Origin: Methylophilaceae bacterium UBA6140
GTDB taxonomy: Bacteria; Pseudomonadota; Gammaproteobacteria; Burkholderiales; Methylophilaceae
Direction of reading: 5' to 3'
Assembly: GCA_002423265.1 (NCBI GenBank)
Contig: DIVE01000030.1
Location: 1,038 to 11,943, forward strand
DNA length: 10,906 bases
Part shown: in pieces, positions 1 to 7,468 of the stretch
Layout: each line of letters starts with the position of its first letter
How positions within the stretch are numbered: position 1 is the first letter of the stretch
Program-made: the position numbers and the translations under genes
The notes under the pieces: model-generated
What the model saw: the letters and a program-made list of their open reading frames with translations, nothing else
The model's database searches: none
Told to the model about the DNA's origin: nothing

Positions 1-359
<359 letters not shown>

Positions 360-377
360 CTACTTTTTATGCACGTG

Positions 378-406
378 TTCAACATGCCGAGCTTTTCTGT
401 TACCAT
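378..406 (+). promoter_or_regulatory. Possible promoter of the M23 peptidase-anmK run
   Basis: In the divergent gap between tyrS and the M23 gene, a -35-like TTCAAC (378-383) lies 17 bases upstream of TACCAT (401-406). The latter is preceded by TG plus one base (398-400), as in an extended -10 element. Each hexamer matches the sigma70 consensus at only 3-4 of 6 positions. The predicted start near 413 would leave a leader of about 28 bases. This is a visual match only and other starts are possible. Confidence 0.3.
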
Positions 407-440
407 CACTGGCCTACACCAGTAAATTCAGAGATTGCTT

Positions 441-1790
441 ATGCCTGCAAGCAAAACCAATATCTTAGCGCAAAAATTCAATTTAAAAGAACGTAAGCTG
501 CGACTGCGCTGGTTACTGGCTCTTTCGAGCTTGCCGCTTTTCGGCATCTTTGCTGCTTTCGCGATAGCCCCACAGACCATTACTGATGACATTGAAATCA
601 CCACCGTCATTGAAGAAGTCGTACTTCCGCAAGCCAGCACAAATGAGCTTTTCGCCTTGCAGACAGCAACCGGCTTTTCTACCGAATCCTACTGGCAAGT
701 TGAGCAGGTGCGGCGCGATGATACTTTGGCCAGCCTGCTGAGACGTCTCAACATCAGTAACCCCGAAGCACTCAGTTTTCTGCGTCAACACCCGGATGCA
801 GCTCCTCTGTTCAGCCAGCTTCGCCCCGGCCGTACTATCAGCGCGGAGACCAATTTTGACGGCGAACTTCTGCGGCTGGAATATGAAATCGACCACACGA
901 ACTCGCTGGTCGTAGAACGCACTGACAACGGCTATCACGCAGAAAGAAAGACCTCTGCGCTGGAAATACTGCCAACACTCAAGTCCTCGGAAATCAGCAG
1001 CTCGCTGTTTGCAGCTACAGATGCGGCTGGCATACCGGATCAGATTGCCATTCAGATAGCCGAAATTTTCTCAAGCGAAATCGACTTCCACAGTGATTTG
1101 CGCAAGGGTGACCGTTTCAACGTCGTTTATGAATCACAATACAGGGATGGCCAATTGGTCAAAGCAGGCCTGGTGCTGGCAGCAGAGTTCACCAACCAGG
1201 GCAAAACCCATCGCGCCATCATGCATCGCAACTCCGAAGGTCAGGCCAACTATTACACACCCGAAGGCAAGAGCCTGCACAAATCCTTCCTGCGTTCGCC
1301 GCTGGAATTTTCACGCATCAGCTCCGGTTTCAGCCTCGGCCGCTTTCATCCTGTACTACAGAAGATGCGCGCCCACAAAGGTGTTGACTATGCAGCGCCA
1401 ACCGGCACGCGTATCAAGGCCGTCGCAGATGGTGTTGTCAGCTTTGTCGGCGTCAAGGGCGGTTATGGCAATGTCGTCATTCTCAAACACCAGAACAATA
1501 TGAGTACGCTATACGCGCACCTCTCGCGCTTTTCCCCCGGCCTGCGTAGCGGCCAGCGGGTGTCGCAAGGCCAGATTATCGGCGCAGTCGGCATGAGCGG
1601 TCTGGCAACCGGGCCGCACCTGCATTATGAACTTCTGGTCAACGGACAGCACCGGGATCCACTCAAGGTCGCCCTGCCGACCGCTACGGCCATCCCGTCC
1701 AAGTACAAGGCTGATTTCATTGCTTCCAGCACCCCTCTGCTCGCTCAGCTCAATCTGTTAAATGCCAGCACGCTAGCATCGGCTGAGTGA
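441..1790 (+). CDS. M23-family murein DD-endopeptidase, MepM/YebA-like, membrane-anchored
   Basis: Predicted periplasmic zinc peptidase that cuts peptide cross-links in peptidoglycan. The 449-residue protein, close to E. coli MepM in length, has a basic N-terminus, one membrane segment (about 24-43) and an OapA/LysM-like region around 86-165 containing RRDDTLASLL. A middle domain with RKGDRFNVVYE follows, then a C-terminal M23 (LytM) domain at about 300-415. The catalytic set is complete: zinc ligands H312 and D316 (HKGVD) and H395, with H393 in the HLH motif and H360 in YAHL as the other active-site histidines. ATG at 441 is preferred over a TTG six bases upstream because it gives a normal start, although no strong ribosome binding site is visible. 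anmK follows after 35 bases, so the two are probably co-transcribed. The peptidase-anmK pairing beside tyrS is, to my knowledge, also seen in Pseudomonas. Cross-link specificity is inferred from the family. Confidence 0.92.
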   Translation: MPASKTNILAQKFNLKERKLRLRWLLALSSLPLFGIFAAFAIAPQTITDDIEITTVIEEVVLPQASTNELFALQTATGFSTESYWQVEQVRRDDTLASLLRRLNISNPEALSFLRQHPDAAPLFSQLRPGRTISAETNFDGELLRLEYEIDHTNSLVVERTDNGYHAERKTSALEILPTLKSSEISSSLFAATDAAGIPDQIAIQIAEIFSSEIDFHSDLRKGDRFNVVYESQYRDGQLVKAGLVLAAEFTNQGKTHRAIMHRNSEGQANYYTPEGKSLHKSFLRSPLEFSRISSGFSLGRFHPVLQKMRAHKGVDYAAPTGTRIKAVADGVVSFVGVKGGYGNVVILKHQNNMSTLYAHLSRFSPGLRSGQRVSQGQIIGAVGMSGLATGPHLHYELLVNGQHRDPLKVALPTATAIPSKYKADFIASSTPLLAQLNLLNASTLASAE

Positions 1791-1825
1791 CAAGCCTCGA
1801 ACAGCAGGACTGACAGCTTCAGATT

Positions 1826-2920
1826 GTGGCCGGAAAGCGATATATTGGCTTGATGTCCGGCACGAGTCTGGACGGTGTGGATGCCGTCCTGCTTGCCATA
1901 AACGGCACCGCTTGCAAAGTCGAACATATTCATTTTCTACCTTACGATAACGCGCTCCGCGAAGAGTTGCTTGAGCTGCACGGGGTCGGCTCAAATGAGC
2001 TTGAGCGTGCTGCGCTGATCGGCAACAAGCTAAGCCATATTTACGCCGAAGCTGTTCGACGACTGCTGGAAAAGTCCGCCATATCCAGATCAAACATCAT
2101 CGCCATCGGTTGTCATGGGCAAACCATCCGACATCGTCCAGAAGCCGGATTCACGCTGCAGATATTCAACCCTGCACTGCTTGCCGAATTGACCGGGATG
2201 ACCGTCATCGCCGATTTCCGCAGCCGGGATATCGCCGCCGGCGGACAAGGCGCACCATTGGTGCCCGCTTTTCATCAGGCCGCATTCAGCCATTCATCCA
2301 TCAGCCGTGTGCTGCTCAACATCGGCGGCATCGCCAATCTCAGCTATCTACCCGCAAATGCGGAGGTAACCGGTTTTGATACAGGGCCGGGCAACATGCT
2401 GATGGATGCCTGGATAAGTCATTGCATGCAGCAGGCTTACGATAAAAACGGCTCATGGGCGGCAAGCGGCAAGGTCATTCTGCCATTACTGGAAAAAATG
2501 CTCAGCGAAGCGTTTTTTTCGGCGGCACCCCCAAAAAGCACGGGGCGCGATCTGTTCGACCTGAAGTGGCTGCAATCGCATCTGCGCCCGGACTATCGGC
2601 CGGAGGACATTCAACGGACATTACTGGAGCTGACCGCTCACAGCATTGCGTCAGCGATAAAACAATATTGTCAGGATGCCGAAGAAATCTACGTCTGCGG
2701 TGGTGGCGCATATAATCTTTGCTTGCTAACGCGCTTGCGCGAATTGCTTCACCCTGTAAAAATCGAGCTTTCCGATGTATTGGGCATCGCAGTGAACTCC
2801 GTCGAGGCTGCCGCTTTTGCATGGCTTGCCCAACAATCGATGTTGCGCAAGCCTGGAAACCTTCCGGCTGTGACCGGCGCTAATGGCCCCAGAATTCTGG
2901 GTGCGATTTATGCCAGCTGA
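1826..2920 (+). CDS. anmK: Anhydro-N-acetylmuramic acid kinase
   Basis: AnmK opens the 1,6-anhydro ring of anhydro-MurNAc and phosphorylates it to MurNAc-6-phosphate. This recycles cell-wall sugar released by lytic transglycosylases. The 364-residue cytoplasmic protein has the usual family length and motifs in order: phosphate-binding GTSLDG (12-17), GCHGQTIRH (95-103), GGQGAPLVPAFH (139-150), LLNIGGIANLS (163-173) and FDTGPGN (184-190). D185 in the last motif is the expected catalytic aspartate. A late VCGGGAYN glycine motif completes the ASKHA-type fold. The start is GTG at 1826: an in-frame TGA at 1811-1813 excludes anything further upstream and MAGKRYIGLMSGTS aligns with the family start. 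No convincing Shine-Dalgarno is visible. The gene follows the M23 peptidase after 35 bases, which suits a shared role in wall turnover. A T7 run near 2513-2519 keeps the frame. Confidence 0.96.
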   Translation: MAGKRYIGLMSGTSLDGVDAVLLAINGTACKVEHIHFLPYDNALREELLELHGVGSNELERAALIGNKLSHIYAEAVRRLLEKSAISRSNIIAIGCHGQTIRHRPEAGFTLQIFNPALLAELTGMTVIADFRSRDIAAGGQGAPLVPAFHQAAFSHSSISRVLLNIGGIANLSYLPANAEVTGFDTGPGNMLMDAWISHCMQQAYDKNGSWAASGKVILPLLEKMLSEAFFSAAPPKSTGRDLFDLKWLQSHLRPDYRPEDIQRTLLELTAHSIASAIKQYCQDAEEIYVCGGGAYNLCLLTRLRELLHPVKIELSDVLGIAVNSVEAAAFAWLAQQSMLRKPGNLPAVTGANGPRILGAIYAS

Positions 2921-2928
2921 ATCGCACC
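2900..2928 (+). other. Inverted repeat / RNA hairpin over the anmK stop codon
   Basis: GGTGCGATT (2900-2908) is a perfect 9-base reverse complement of AATCGCACC (2920-2928). The 11-base loop contains most of the anmK TGA (2918-2920). A T-rich stretch (AGTTTTGATTTTG, from 2934) follows after a five-base gap, so it resembles a weak intrinsic terminator or attenuator between anmK and gltA, or an RNA-end stabiliser. The U-tract is not adjacent to the stem, so termination would be inefficient. Function is inference. Confidence 0.5.
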
Positions 2929-2959
2929 TCACCAGTTTTGATTTTGATTGATAACAAAG

Positions 2960-4252
2960 ATGAAACCTACAAAAGTCACACTTACATTTGATAACGGGTT
3001 GCCGCCGATCGATCTGCCCATGTTGTCCGGCAATCTGGGACCGGATGTCATCGATATTCGCAACTTGGGCAAGCACGGGGTCTTTACCTACGACCCAGGC
3101 TTTCTGTCGACAGCATCATGCCACTCCGAGATTACCTATATCGATGGCGAAGAAGGGCTGCTCTATTACCGAGGCTACCCAATTGAACAGCTGGCAGAAC
3201 ACTGCGACTTTCTCGAAGTTTCGTATTTGCTGATGTATGGCGAATTGCCCAATGCCGAAGAGAAAAAACAGTTCACGGAAAAAATCATGCAGCACACCAT
3301 GCTGCATGATCAACTTAACAATATTTTCCGGGGTTTCCGGCGCGATGCACACCCGATGGCTGTCATGGTCGGTATCGTCGGCTCCATGTCAGCTTTCTAC
3401 CACGAAGCGCTGGATATCCGCGACGCGAAGAACCGTGAAATCTCGGCCTGCAGACTTCTGGCCAAGGTACCGACTATCGCTGCATGGAGCTATAAATACA
3501 ATATCGGCGAACCGTTCATGTACCCGAAAAACAAGTTCAATTATGCAGAAAACTTCATGCATATGATGTTTGCGACGCCATGTGAGGAATACACGCCCAA
3601 TCCGATATTATCCAAAGCATTTGAACGCATCCTGATCCTTCACGCGGACCATGAACAAAACGCTTCGACCTCTACCGTGAGGCTGGCCGGCTCAAGCGGC
3701 GCCAACCCTTTTGCTTGCGTCGCATCCGGTATCGCATCGCTTTGGGGGCCGGCTCATGGTGGTGCCAATGAAGCAACTCTGAAGATGCTGGAAGAAATCG
3801 GCGATATCAGCCGCATCGGCGAATTCATCAAACGCGCCAAGGACAAATCCGATTCTTTCCGGCTCATGGGTTTCGGCCACCGCGTTTACAAGAACATGGA
3901 TCCTCGCGCCGCCATCATGCGGCAGACCTGTCACCAGGTACTGGACGAACTCGGTCTGCACGATGACCCAATGTTTAAACTCGCGATAAAACTCGAACAA
4001 ATCGCTCTGGAAGACGAGTACTTCGTCAGCAGAAAACTCTACCCAAATGTGGACTTCTATTCCGGCATCGTCATGCGGGCAATGGGCATCCCCAACTCCA
4101 TGTTCACGGCGATTTTTGCCATGGCAAGAACGGCCGGCTGGGTGTCGCAGTGGAATGAAATGATCTCGGACAGCGAGTCAAAAATCGGACGGCCGCGCCA
4201 GTTGTACACGGGTCAACTGCGTCGGGAGTTCAAGCCTATGGACCAACGCTAG
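2960..4252 (+). CDS. gltA: Citrate synthase, type II (hexameric)
   Basis: GltA condenses oxaloacetate with acetyl-CoA to citrate, the entry step of the TCA cycle, in the cytoplasm. The 430-residue protein is close to E. coli GltA in length and sequence. The catalytic triad is present: H266 in GPAHGGAN, H307 in GFGHRVYKN and D365 in NVDFYSG. The N-terminal beta-rich segment found in type II enzymes is present. C208 in TPCEEY occupies the place of E. coli C206, the cysteine whose modification blocks NADH inhibition, so allosteric control by NADH is likely but not proven. ATG at 2960 gives the start [13 protein letters not shown]; a TTG at 2948 is in frame but less likely. The ribosome binding site is poor (AAAG). 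The gene lies 39 bases after anmK, with a hairpin between them, and ends at a strong terminator. No metabolic link to anmK is known to me. Confidence 0.97.
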   Translation: MKPTKVTLTFDNGLPPIDLPMLSGNLGPDVIDIRNLGKHGVFTYDPGFLSTASCHSEITYIDGEEGLLYYRGYPIEQLAEHCDFLEVSYLLMYGELPNAEEKKQFTEKIMQHTMLHDQLNNIFRGFRRDAHPMAVMVGIVGSMSAFYHEALDIRDAKNREISACRLLAKVPTIAAWSYKYNIGEPFMYPKNKFNYAENFMHMMFATPCEEYTPNPILSKAFERILILHADHEQNASTSTVRLAGSSGANPFACVASGIASLWGPAHGGANEATLKMLEEIGDISRIGEFIKRAKDKSDSFRLMGFGHRVYKNMDPRAAIMRQTCHQVLDELGLHDDPMFKLAIKLEQIALEDEYFVSRKLYPNVDFYSGIVMRAMGIPNSMFTAIFAMARTAGWVSQWNEMISDSESKIGRPRQLYTGQLRREFKPMDQR

Positions 4253-4275
4253 GATCCAGCAGGGACGGCAAAAAC

Positions 4276-4309
4276 GCAAAAAGGGGCCTATTGCCCCTTT
4301 TGCTTTTTT
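4276..4309. terminator. Bidirectional intrinsic terminator between gltA and erpA
   Basis: AAAAGGGGC (4279-4287) pairs perfectly with GCCCCTTTT (4293-4301) around a five-base loop. An outer GC pair past a one-base bulge (4276-4277 with 4302-4303) may extend the stem. Six T residues follow at 4304-4309 for plus-strand transcripts. The A-rich left flank supplies U residues for the minus strand. It sits between the convergent stops of gltA (4252) and erpA (4325) and can serve both. Confidence 0.9.
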
Positions 4310-4324
4310 GCAATGCAGAATCGC

Positions 4325-4675
4325 TCAGGCTGAGAAAGACGAGCCGCAACCGCATGTGCTGGCTGCGTTCGGGTTGCGAATCACGAACTGCGAACCTTGC
4401 AGGCTGTCCTGATAGTCGATCTCCGCACCCATCAGATACTGCAAGCTCATCGGATCGATCAGCAGGCTAACCCCGTTCTTCTCTACCTGGGTGTCATCTT
4501 CGTTCACGTCTTCTTCGAAGGTAAAACCGTACTGGAAACCGGAACAACCACCGCCACTGACGAATACGCGCAACTTGAGATCAGGCGTACCTTCTTCGTC
4601 AATCAGCTCCTTGACTTTCTGCGCCGCATTTTCGGTGAAAACCAGCGGGCTTGGCATTTCTGTTACTGCGTTCAT
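4325..4675 (-). CDS. erpA: Iron-sulfur cluster insertion protein ErpA (A-type carrier)
   Basis: ErpA is a small cytoplasmic A-type carrier that receives Fe-S clusters from a scaffold and passes them to apo-proteins, including isoprenoid-pathway and respiratory enzymes. The protein has 116 residues, the normal length. The three ligand cysteines are C44 in GGGCSGFQ and C108 and C110 in the C-terminal TCGCGSSF motif. The start ATG at 4675-4673 is fixed by an excellent Shine-Dalgarno, AAGGAG (4687-4682), six bases upstream. A further 20 in-frame upstream codons exist but overlap the predicted promoter and are not expected to be translated. It is the last gene of the leftward argC-DUF6776-bactofilin series but appears to have its own promoter. 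ErpA is preferred over IscA because of the N-terminal [23 protein letters not shown] opening and because no isc genes are adjacent. Confidence 0.95.
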   Translation of the reverse strand: MNAVTEMPSPLVFTENAAQKVKELIDEEGTPDLKLRVFVSGGGCSGFQYGFTFEEDVNEDDTQVEKNGVSLLIDPMSLQYLMGAEIDYQDSLQGSQFVIRNPNAASTCGCGSSFSA

Positions 4676-4702
4676 AATTAACTCCTTAATTCTTAATTGA
4701 AT

Positions 4703-4731
4703 ATTATCCTGCTCCGACAACTGTCGGTCAA
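4703..4731 (-). promoter_or_regulatory. erpA promoter with embedded palindrome (putative operator)
   Basis: On the minus strand, TTGACC (4731-4726) is a 5/6 match to the -35 consensus. GATAAT (4708-4703) is a 5/6 match to the -10 consensus, with the ideal 17-base spacer between them. The inverted repeat CCGACA-GT-TGTCGG (4727-4714) fills most of the spacer and touches the -35 box, where a bound repressor would block RNA polymerase. The predicted start near 4696 leaves a leader of about 20 bases with the AAGGAG site. The spacing between the CC and GG of the repeat does not fit the IscR type 2 motif as I know it, so the factor is unknown. Confidence 0.7.
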
Positions 4732-4738
4732 TCATTGT

Positions 4739-5140
4739 TTAATCCCTGGACGCCATCAGTGGATCAAGAGCCGCCTCGTCTGTACGATCCCCCATATAAA
4801 CAAGCTTACCTTCCACTACCGAACCTGTATGCATTTCCAGCGTTTTATAGCTCACATCCCCTGTGACTCTGGATTTCGCCTGTAATTCGACAAATTGCAA
4901 CGCATTGACGGGGCCAACGACTTTTCCGTTCAGCACAACCTGCGAAACCTTCACCATTCCCTCTATACAACCGTGCTCACTCAACACAAGTGTACTGGGT
5001 ACCGACTCCGTCACATTGCCACGAATCGTACCATCTACACGTAGTCCTCCGGAAAAATGCATATCGCCATCGACCCGGGTCTCCGCCCCGATCAGAGTAT
5101 CGATGCGGCTCGCTACCTTATTGCGGTTTCTGAAGAACAT
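4739..5140 (-). CDS. Bactofilin family protein (PF04519)
   Basis: Bactofilins are bacterial cytoskeletal proteins that polymerise without nucleotides through a right-handed beta-helix. They act as scaffolds for envelope and cell-shape enzymes. This 133-residue protein has a short basic N-terminus (MFFRNRNK). From about residue 12 to 115 it shows the family pattern of short hydrophobic beta repeats separated by glycines, for example GLRVDGTIRGNV, GCIEGMVKV, GKVVGPV and SRVTGDVSYKTLEM, followed by a short acidic tail. No membrane segment is visible. ATG at 5140-5138 has a good ribosome binding site (AGAGGA) five bases upstream. It lies 24 bases after the DUF6776 gene and is probably co-transcribed with it and argC. 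An M23 peptidase, a common bactofilin partner in other bacteria, is encoded about 3 kb away on the other strand; any link is inference. The family is clear, the cellular role is not. Confidence 0.9.
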   Translation of the reverse strand: MFFRNRNKVASRIDTLIGAETRVDGDMHFSGGLRVDGTIRGNVTESVPSTLVLSEHGCIEGMVKVSQVVLNGKVVGPVNALQFVELQAKSRVTGDVSYKTLEMHTGSVVEGKLVYMGDRTDEAALDPLMASRD

Positions 5141-5164
5141 ACCAATCCTCTTGTATATGCGTGC

Positions 5165-5875
5165 TTATTTCGGCAAATCAAGTTGCTGCGTGATTTTAGG
5201 CTGTCTGGCACCTGATTCGGTCAGCGTCAGCTCCACAGACATCTCTTCCAGCACATCGGCCAGAGTAAATTGCCCATTAATACGCTGATAATACTTGAAA
5301 TTAATCTTGACCGGACCGATAAGATCCTGCCCGTTGCGCAAAGGCAAGGTGACCGGCTCTCCGTCTTTCATGCCCTTGAGATTCAACATGAGCTTGCCCT
5401 GCGCCCACTTGTCGTGCCTGCCGGACTGTATCAGCAGCACGTGATATTCATATTGATTCTGCGACTTGCCTTTGTTGAGTTTGAAACTATGCAGCTTGAG
5501 TTCGCCGGAGGCCGCGTTTTCGCTCAGTATGCCGCGATAAAAAGCGAGCTCCTCCTTCAGACGCATAGTCTCGTCCTGTAATGCCGCAATCTCTTCAGTA
5601 AGACTTCTTTGCGCTGCACGCTCAACCTGAAGCTGCCGTTCGCGGTAAACCGTTTTCGCTTCCAGTGTTTGATTGTCTCTCAACAAACCATTGAGGTTTC
5701 TCATCAGCGTATCGTAGTCGACACCGGAATACTGCCAGTATCCGACCAGATAGCCGAACAAAACCAACAAACCCACAACCAGCAGCTGTGAATACCAAGG
5801 CTGCGACGGACGCAAAACCACCTTCTTCGCCGTGGTGCCGAAATGACCTCGTAATCGCCGAGTAACTTTTCTCAT
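5165..5875 (-). CDS. DUF6776-like membrane-anchored coiled-coil protein, function unknown
   Basis: I recognise this as resembling the uncharacterised DUF6776 proteins of beta- and gammaproteobacteria; no biochemical role is known to me. The 236 residues show a strongly basic N-terminus (residues 2-22, rich in R and K), a single membrane segment at about 30-47 (LLVVGLLVLFGYLVGYW) and a predicted coiled coil at about 53-118. A beta-rich C-terminal domain with YEYHVLLIQSG and KINFKYYQRINGQF follows. By the positive-inside rule the tail should be cytoplasmic and the coiled coil and C-terminal domain periplasmic. ATG at 5875-5873 lies four bases after the argC stop (TGA-GGTC-ATG), so translation is probably coupled to argC. 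The bactofilin gene follows 24 bases downstream. This topology would suit a membrane partner of a cytoplasmic scaffold, but that is a hypothesis. Confidence 0.75.
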   Translation of the reverse strand: MRKVTRRLRGHFGTTAKKVVLRPSQPWYSQLLVVGLLVLFGYLVGYWQYSGVDYDTLMRNLNGLLRDNQTLEAKTVYRERQLQVERAAQRSLTEEIAALQDETMRLKEELAFYRGILSENAASGELKLHSFKLNKGKSQNQYEYHVLLIQSGRHDKWAQGKLMLNLKGMKDGEPVTLPLRNGQDLIGPVKINFKYYQRINGQFTLADVLEEMSVELTLTESGARQPKITQQLDLPK

Positions 5876-5879
5876 GACC

Positions 5880-6923
5880 TCATGGCAGCAAAGGCACCAC
5901 TTCCAGGCCAGTACGCTCTGGCAAACCGAACATGATATTCATATTCTGCACGGCTTGACCTGCAGCGCCTTTGACCAGATTGTCGATGACCGAAAGCACG
6001 ACCACCGTATCGCCGCCCTGCGGCTGATGAACCGCAATACGGCACTGATTGGAAGCTCGCACCGAGCGCGTTTCCGGATGAGCACCCCGGGGCAGAACGT
6101 CAACGAAAAATTCATCTCTGTAGGATTGTTCAAACAGCTGCTGCAGATCGCACGGCGCCTTCAATTTGGCATAAAGCGTCCCATGGATGCCGCGTATCAG
6201 CGGCGTGAGATGCGGCACAAAAGTAAGCCCAACCTGCTGGCCGGCGATACCGCTCAAACCTTGGCTGATTTCCGGCAGATGCCGGTGCCCGCCCACCCCA
6301 TACGCCTTGAAATTGTCGCCGGCTTCAGCGTACAAGGTATGAACCTCGGCCTTGCGACCGGCACCGCTGACACCGGATTTGGCGTCAGCAATCAGATTGG
6401 CCGGATCGACGATGCCGGCTCTCAACAAAGGCATGAAGCCTAATTGCACAGCGGTCGGATAGCAGCCGGGGTTGGCGATCAACCGGGCATGGCGAATTTG
6501 CTCCCGATTGAATTCGGGCAGACCATAAACCGCCTCAGCAATGAGATCCGGGCAGGCGTGCTGCATGCCATACCACTTTTCCCAAACCGCTACATCCTTG
6601 ATACGGAAGTCAGCGGCCAGGTCGATCACTCTCACACCCTTCTCGAGCAAAGCCCTGGCTTGTTGCATGGCGATACCGTTGGGCGTGGCAAAGAACACCA
6701 CGTCGCATACACCAAGGTCGGCACTGGCAGGATCGACAAAAGACAAGTCCACATAGCCGCGCAGACTGGGAAACATGTCAGCGACCGGCAGCCCGGCTTC
6801 GCCCCGGGAAGTAATCGCCACCAGCTCAGCGTCAGGGTGCAGGGCAAGCAAGCGCAACAGTTCCACACCTGTATAGCCTGTGCCGCCCACAATACCGATT
6901 TTCAATTTTGCAATGGTTGTCAT
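5880..6923 (-). CDS. argC: N-acetyl-gamma-glutamyl-phosphate reductase
   Basis: ArgC catalyses the NADPH-dependent reduction of N-acetylglutamyl 5-phosphate to the semialdehyde, the third step of arginine synthesis, in the cytoplasm. The 347-residue protein has the N-terminal dinucleotide-binding motif [14 protein letters not shown] (10-23) and the catalytic cysteine C154 in NPGCYPTA. It also has the [12 protein letters not shown] segment (183-194) and the GHRHLPEI motif (212-219) carrying the active-site histidine. Length and motifs match the standard type 1 enzyme. The annotated ATG at 6923-6921 has only a weak ribosome binding site; a TTG at codon 7 would give an N-terminus closer to the shortest family members. 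It leads the probable argC-DUF6776-bactofilin unit and is separated from upstream rpsI by a terminator, so it should have its own promoter. No other arg gene is in the window. Confidence 0.96.
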   Translation of the reverse strand: MTTIAKLKIGIVGGTGYTGVELLRLLALHPDAELVAITSRGEAGLPVADMFPSLRGYVDLSFVDPASADLGVCDVVFFATPNGIAMQQARALLEKGVRVIDLAADFRIKDVAVWEKWYGMQHACPDLIAEAVYGLPEFNREQIRHARLIANPGCYPTAVQLGFMPLLRAGIVDPANLIADAKSGVSGAGRKAEVHTLYAEAGDNFKAYGVGGHRHLPEISQGLSGIAGQQVGLTFVPHLTPLIRGIHGTLYAKLKAPCDLQQLFEQSYRDEFFVDVLPRGAHPETRSVRASNQCRIAVHQPQGGDTVVVLSVIDNLVKGAAGQAVQNMNIMFGLPERTGLEVVPLLP

Positions 6924-6966
6924 ATTCTGCGTAATTCCGGGTCGCCAGACCGTATCGAGGATTTAG

Positions 6967-6996
6967 ATAGTAACAAAAATTCAGATAAAACCACAA
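6967..6996 (-). promoter_or_regulatory. Weak candidate argC promoter
   Basis: On the minus strand, TACTAT (6972-6967) preceded by TGT (6975-6973) forms an extended -10-like element, with TTGTGG (6996-6991) about 18 bases upstream as a poor -35. A start near 6960 would give a leader of about 37 bases. The main support is context: argC lies downstream of a terminator and needs a promoter here. Confidence 0.25.
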
Positions 6997-7014
6997 AGCC
7001 GCAGCCCGAAAACA

Positions 7015-7039
7015 AAAAAGCCGCAATATGCGGCTTTTT
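7015..7039 (-). terminator. Intrinsic terminator of the rplM-rpsI operon
   Basis: GCCGCA (7020-7025) pairs with TGCGGC (7029-7034) around a three-base loop. Flanking A and T runs (7015-7019, 7035-7039) extend the stem to 11 pairs. Read leftward, the stem is followed by a U-rich run. It lies 27 bases after the rpsI stop codon and isolates the ribosomal operon from argC. Confidence 0.88.
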
Positions 7040-7065
7040 CAGGTCTGGCTTTCCAAGCCCGGCGA

Positions 7066-7458
7066 TTAACGCTTGGAGAACTGTTTACGACGGCGCGCCT
7101 TGCGCAGACCGACTTTTTTACGTTCGACTTCACGTGCATCACGTGTCACAAAACCTGCCTTGGATAATGCGCTTTTCAACGCAGCATCATAATCGATCAG
7201 TGCACGGGTAATACCGTGACGGACTGCACCGGCTTGCCCGGACTCGCCACCGCCAGTGACGTTGACCATGATATCGAAGCTGGCTTCGTTTTCGGTCAGG
7301 GCCAGAGGTTGGCGCAGAATCATGCGTGAAGTTTCACGCGAGAAATATTCATCAGCAGGCTTGTCGTTGATCACGATATTGCCCTTGCCAGTCTTCAGAA
7401 AAACACGAGCCACTGAGCTTTTGCGACGACCCGTACCGTAGTTGTATTTACCAATCAT
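7066..7458 (-). CDS. rpsI: 30S ribosomal protein S9
   Basis: S9 (uS9) sits in the head of the 30S subunit, and its basic C-terminal tail reaches the P-site tRNA. The 130-residue length equals that of E. coli S9. Family marks are the [14 protein letters not shown] opening (8-21), the [15 protein letters not shown] signature in the middle and the C-terminal tail [11 protein letters not shown] ending in arginine, the residue that contacts tRNA. ATG at 7458-7456 follows a good AAGGA site. The gene lies 10 bases after rplM in the conserved rplM-rpsI order and ends at an intrinsic terminator. Nothing is unusual in it. Confidence 0.98.
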   Translation of the reverse strand: MIGKYNYGTGRRKSSVARVFLKTGKGNIVINDKPADEYFSRETSRMILRQPLALTENEASFDIMVNVTGGGESGQAGAVRHGITRALIDYDAALKSALSKAGFVTRDAREVERKKVGLRKARRRKQFSKR

Positions 7459-7468
7459 GTTCTAATCC

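Noticed and set aside
408..423. Small inverted repeat ACTGG-CCAGT before the M23 start
   Set aside because: Five-base arms with a six-base loop are common by chance, and nothing else marks it as an operator.
2511..2537. Homopolymer runs (T7, C5A5) in anmK as a possible frameshift or phase-variation site
   Set aside because: The frame stays intact through the runs and the protein keeps the family PPKSTGRD motif; runs of this length are weak evidence for slippage.
4676..4735. Longer N-terminus for erpA (20 extra codons)
   Set aside because: The extension would be encoded by the promoter and Shine-Dalgarno region; the ATG at 4675 has an ideal AAGGAG and gives the family length.
5874..7211. Long open plus-strand frame antisense to argC, in two back-to-back pieces (5874-6443 and 6444-7211)
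   Set aside because: It mirrors argC codon bias, has no recognisable domain, lacks a ribosome binding site and runs over a strong terminator. argC itself has full motifs.
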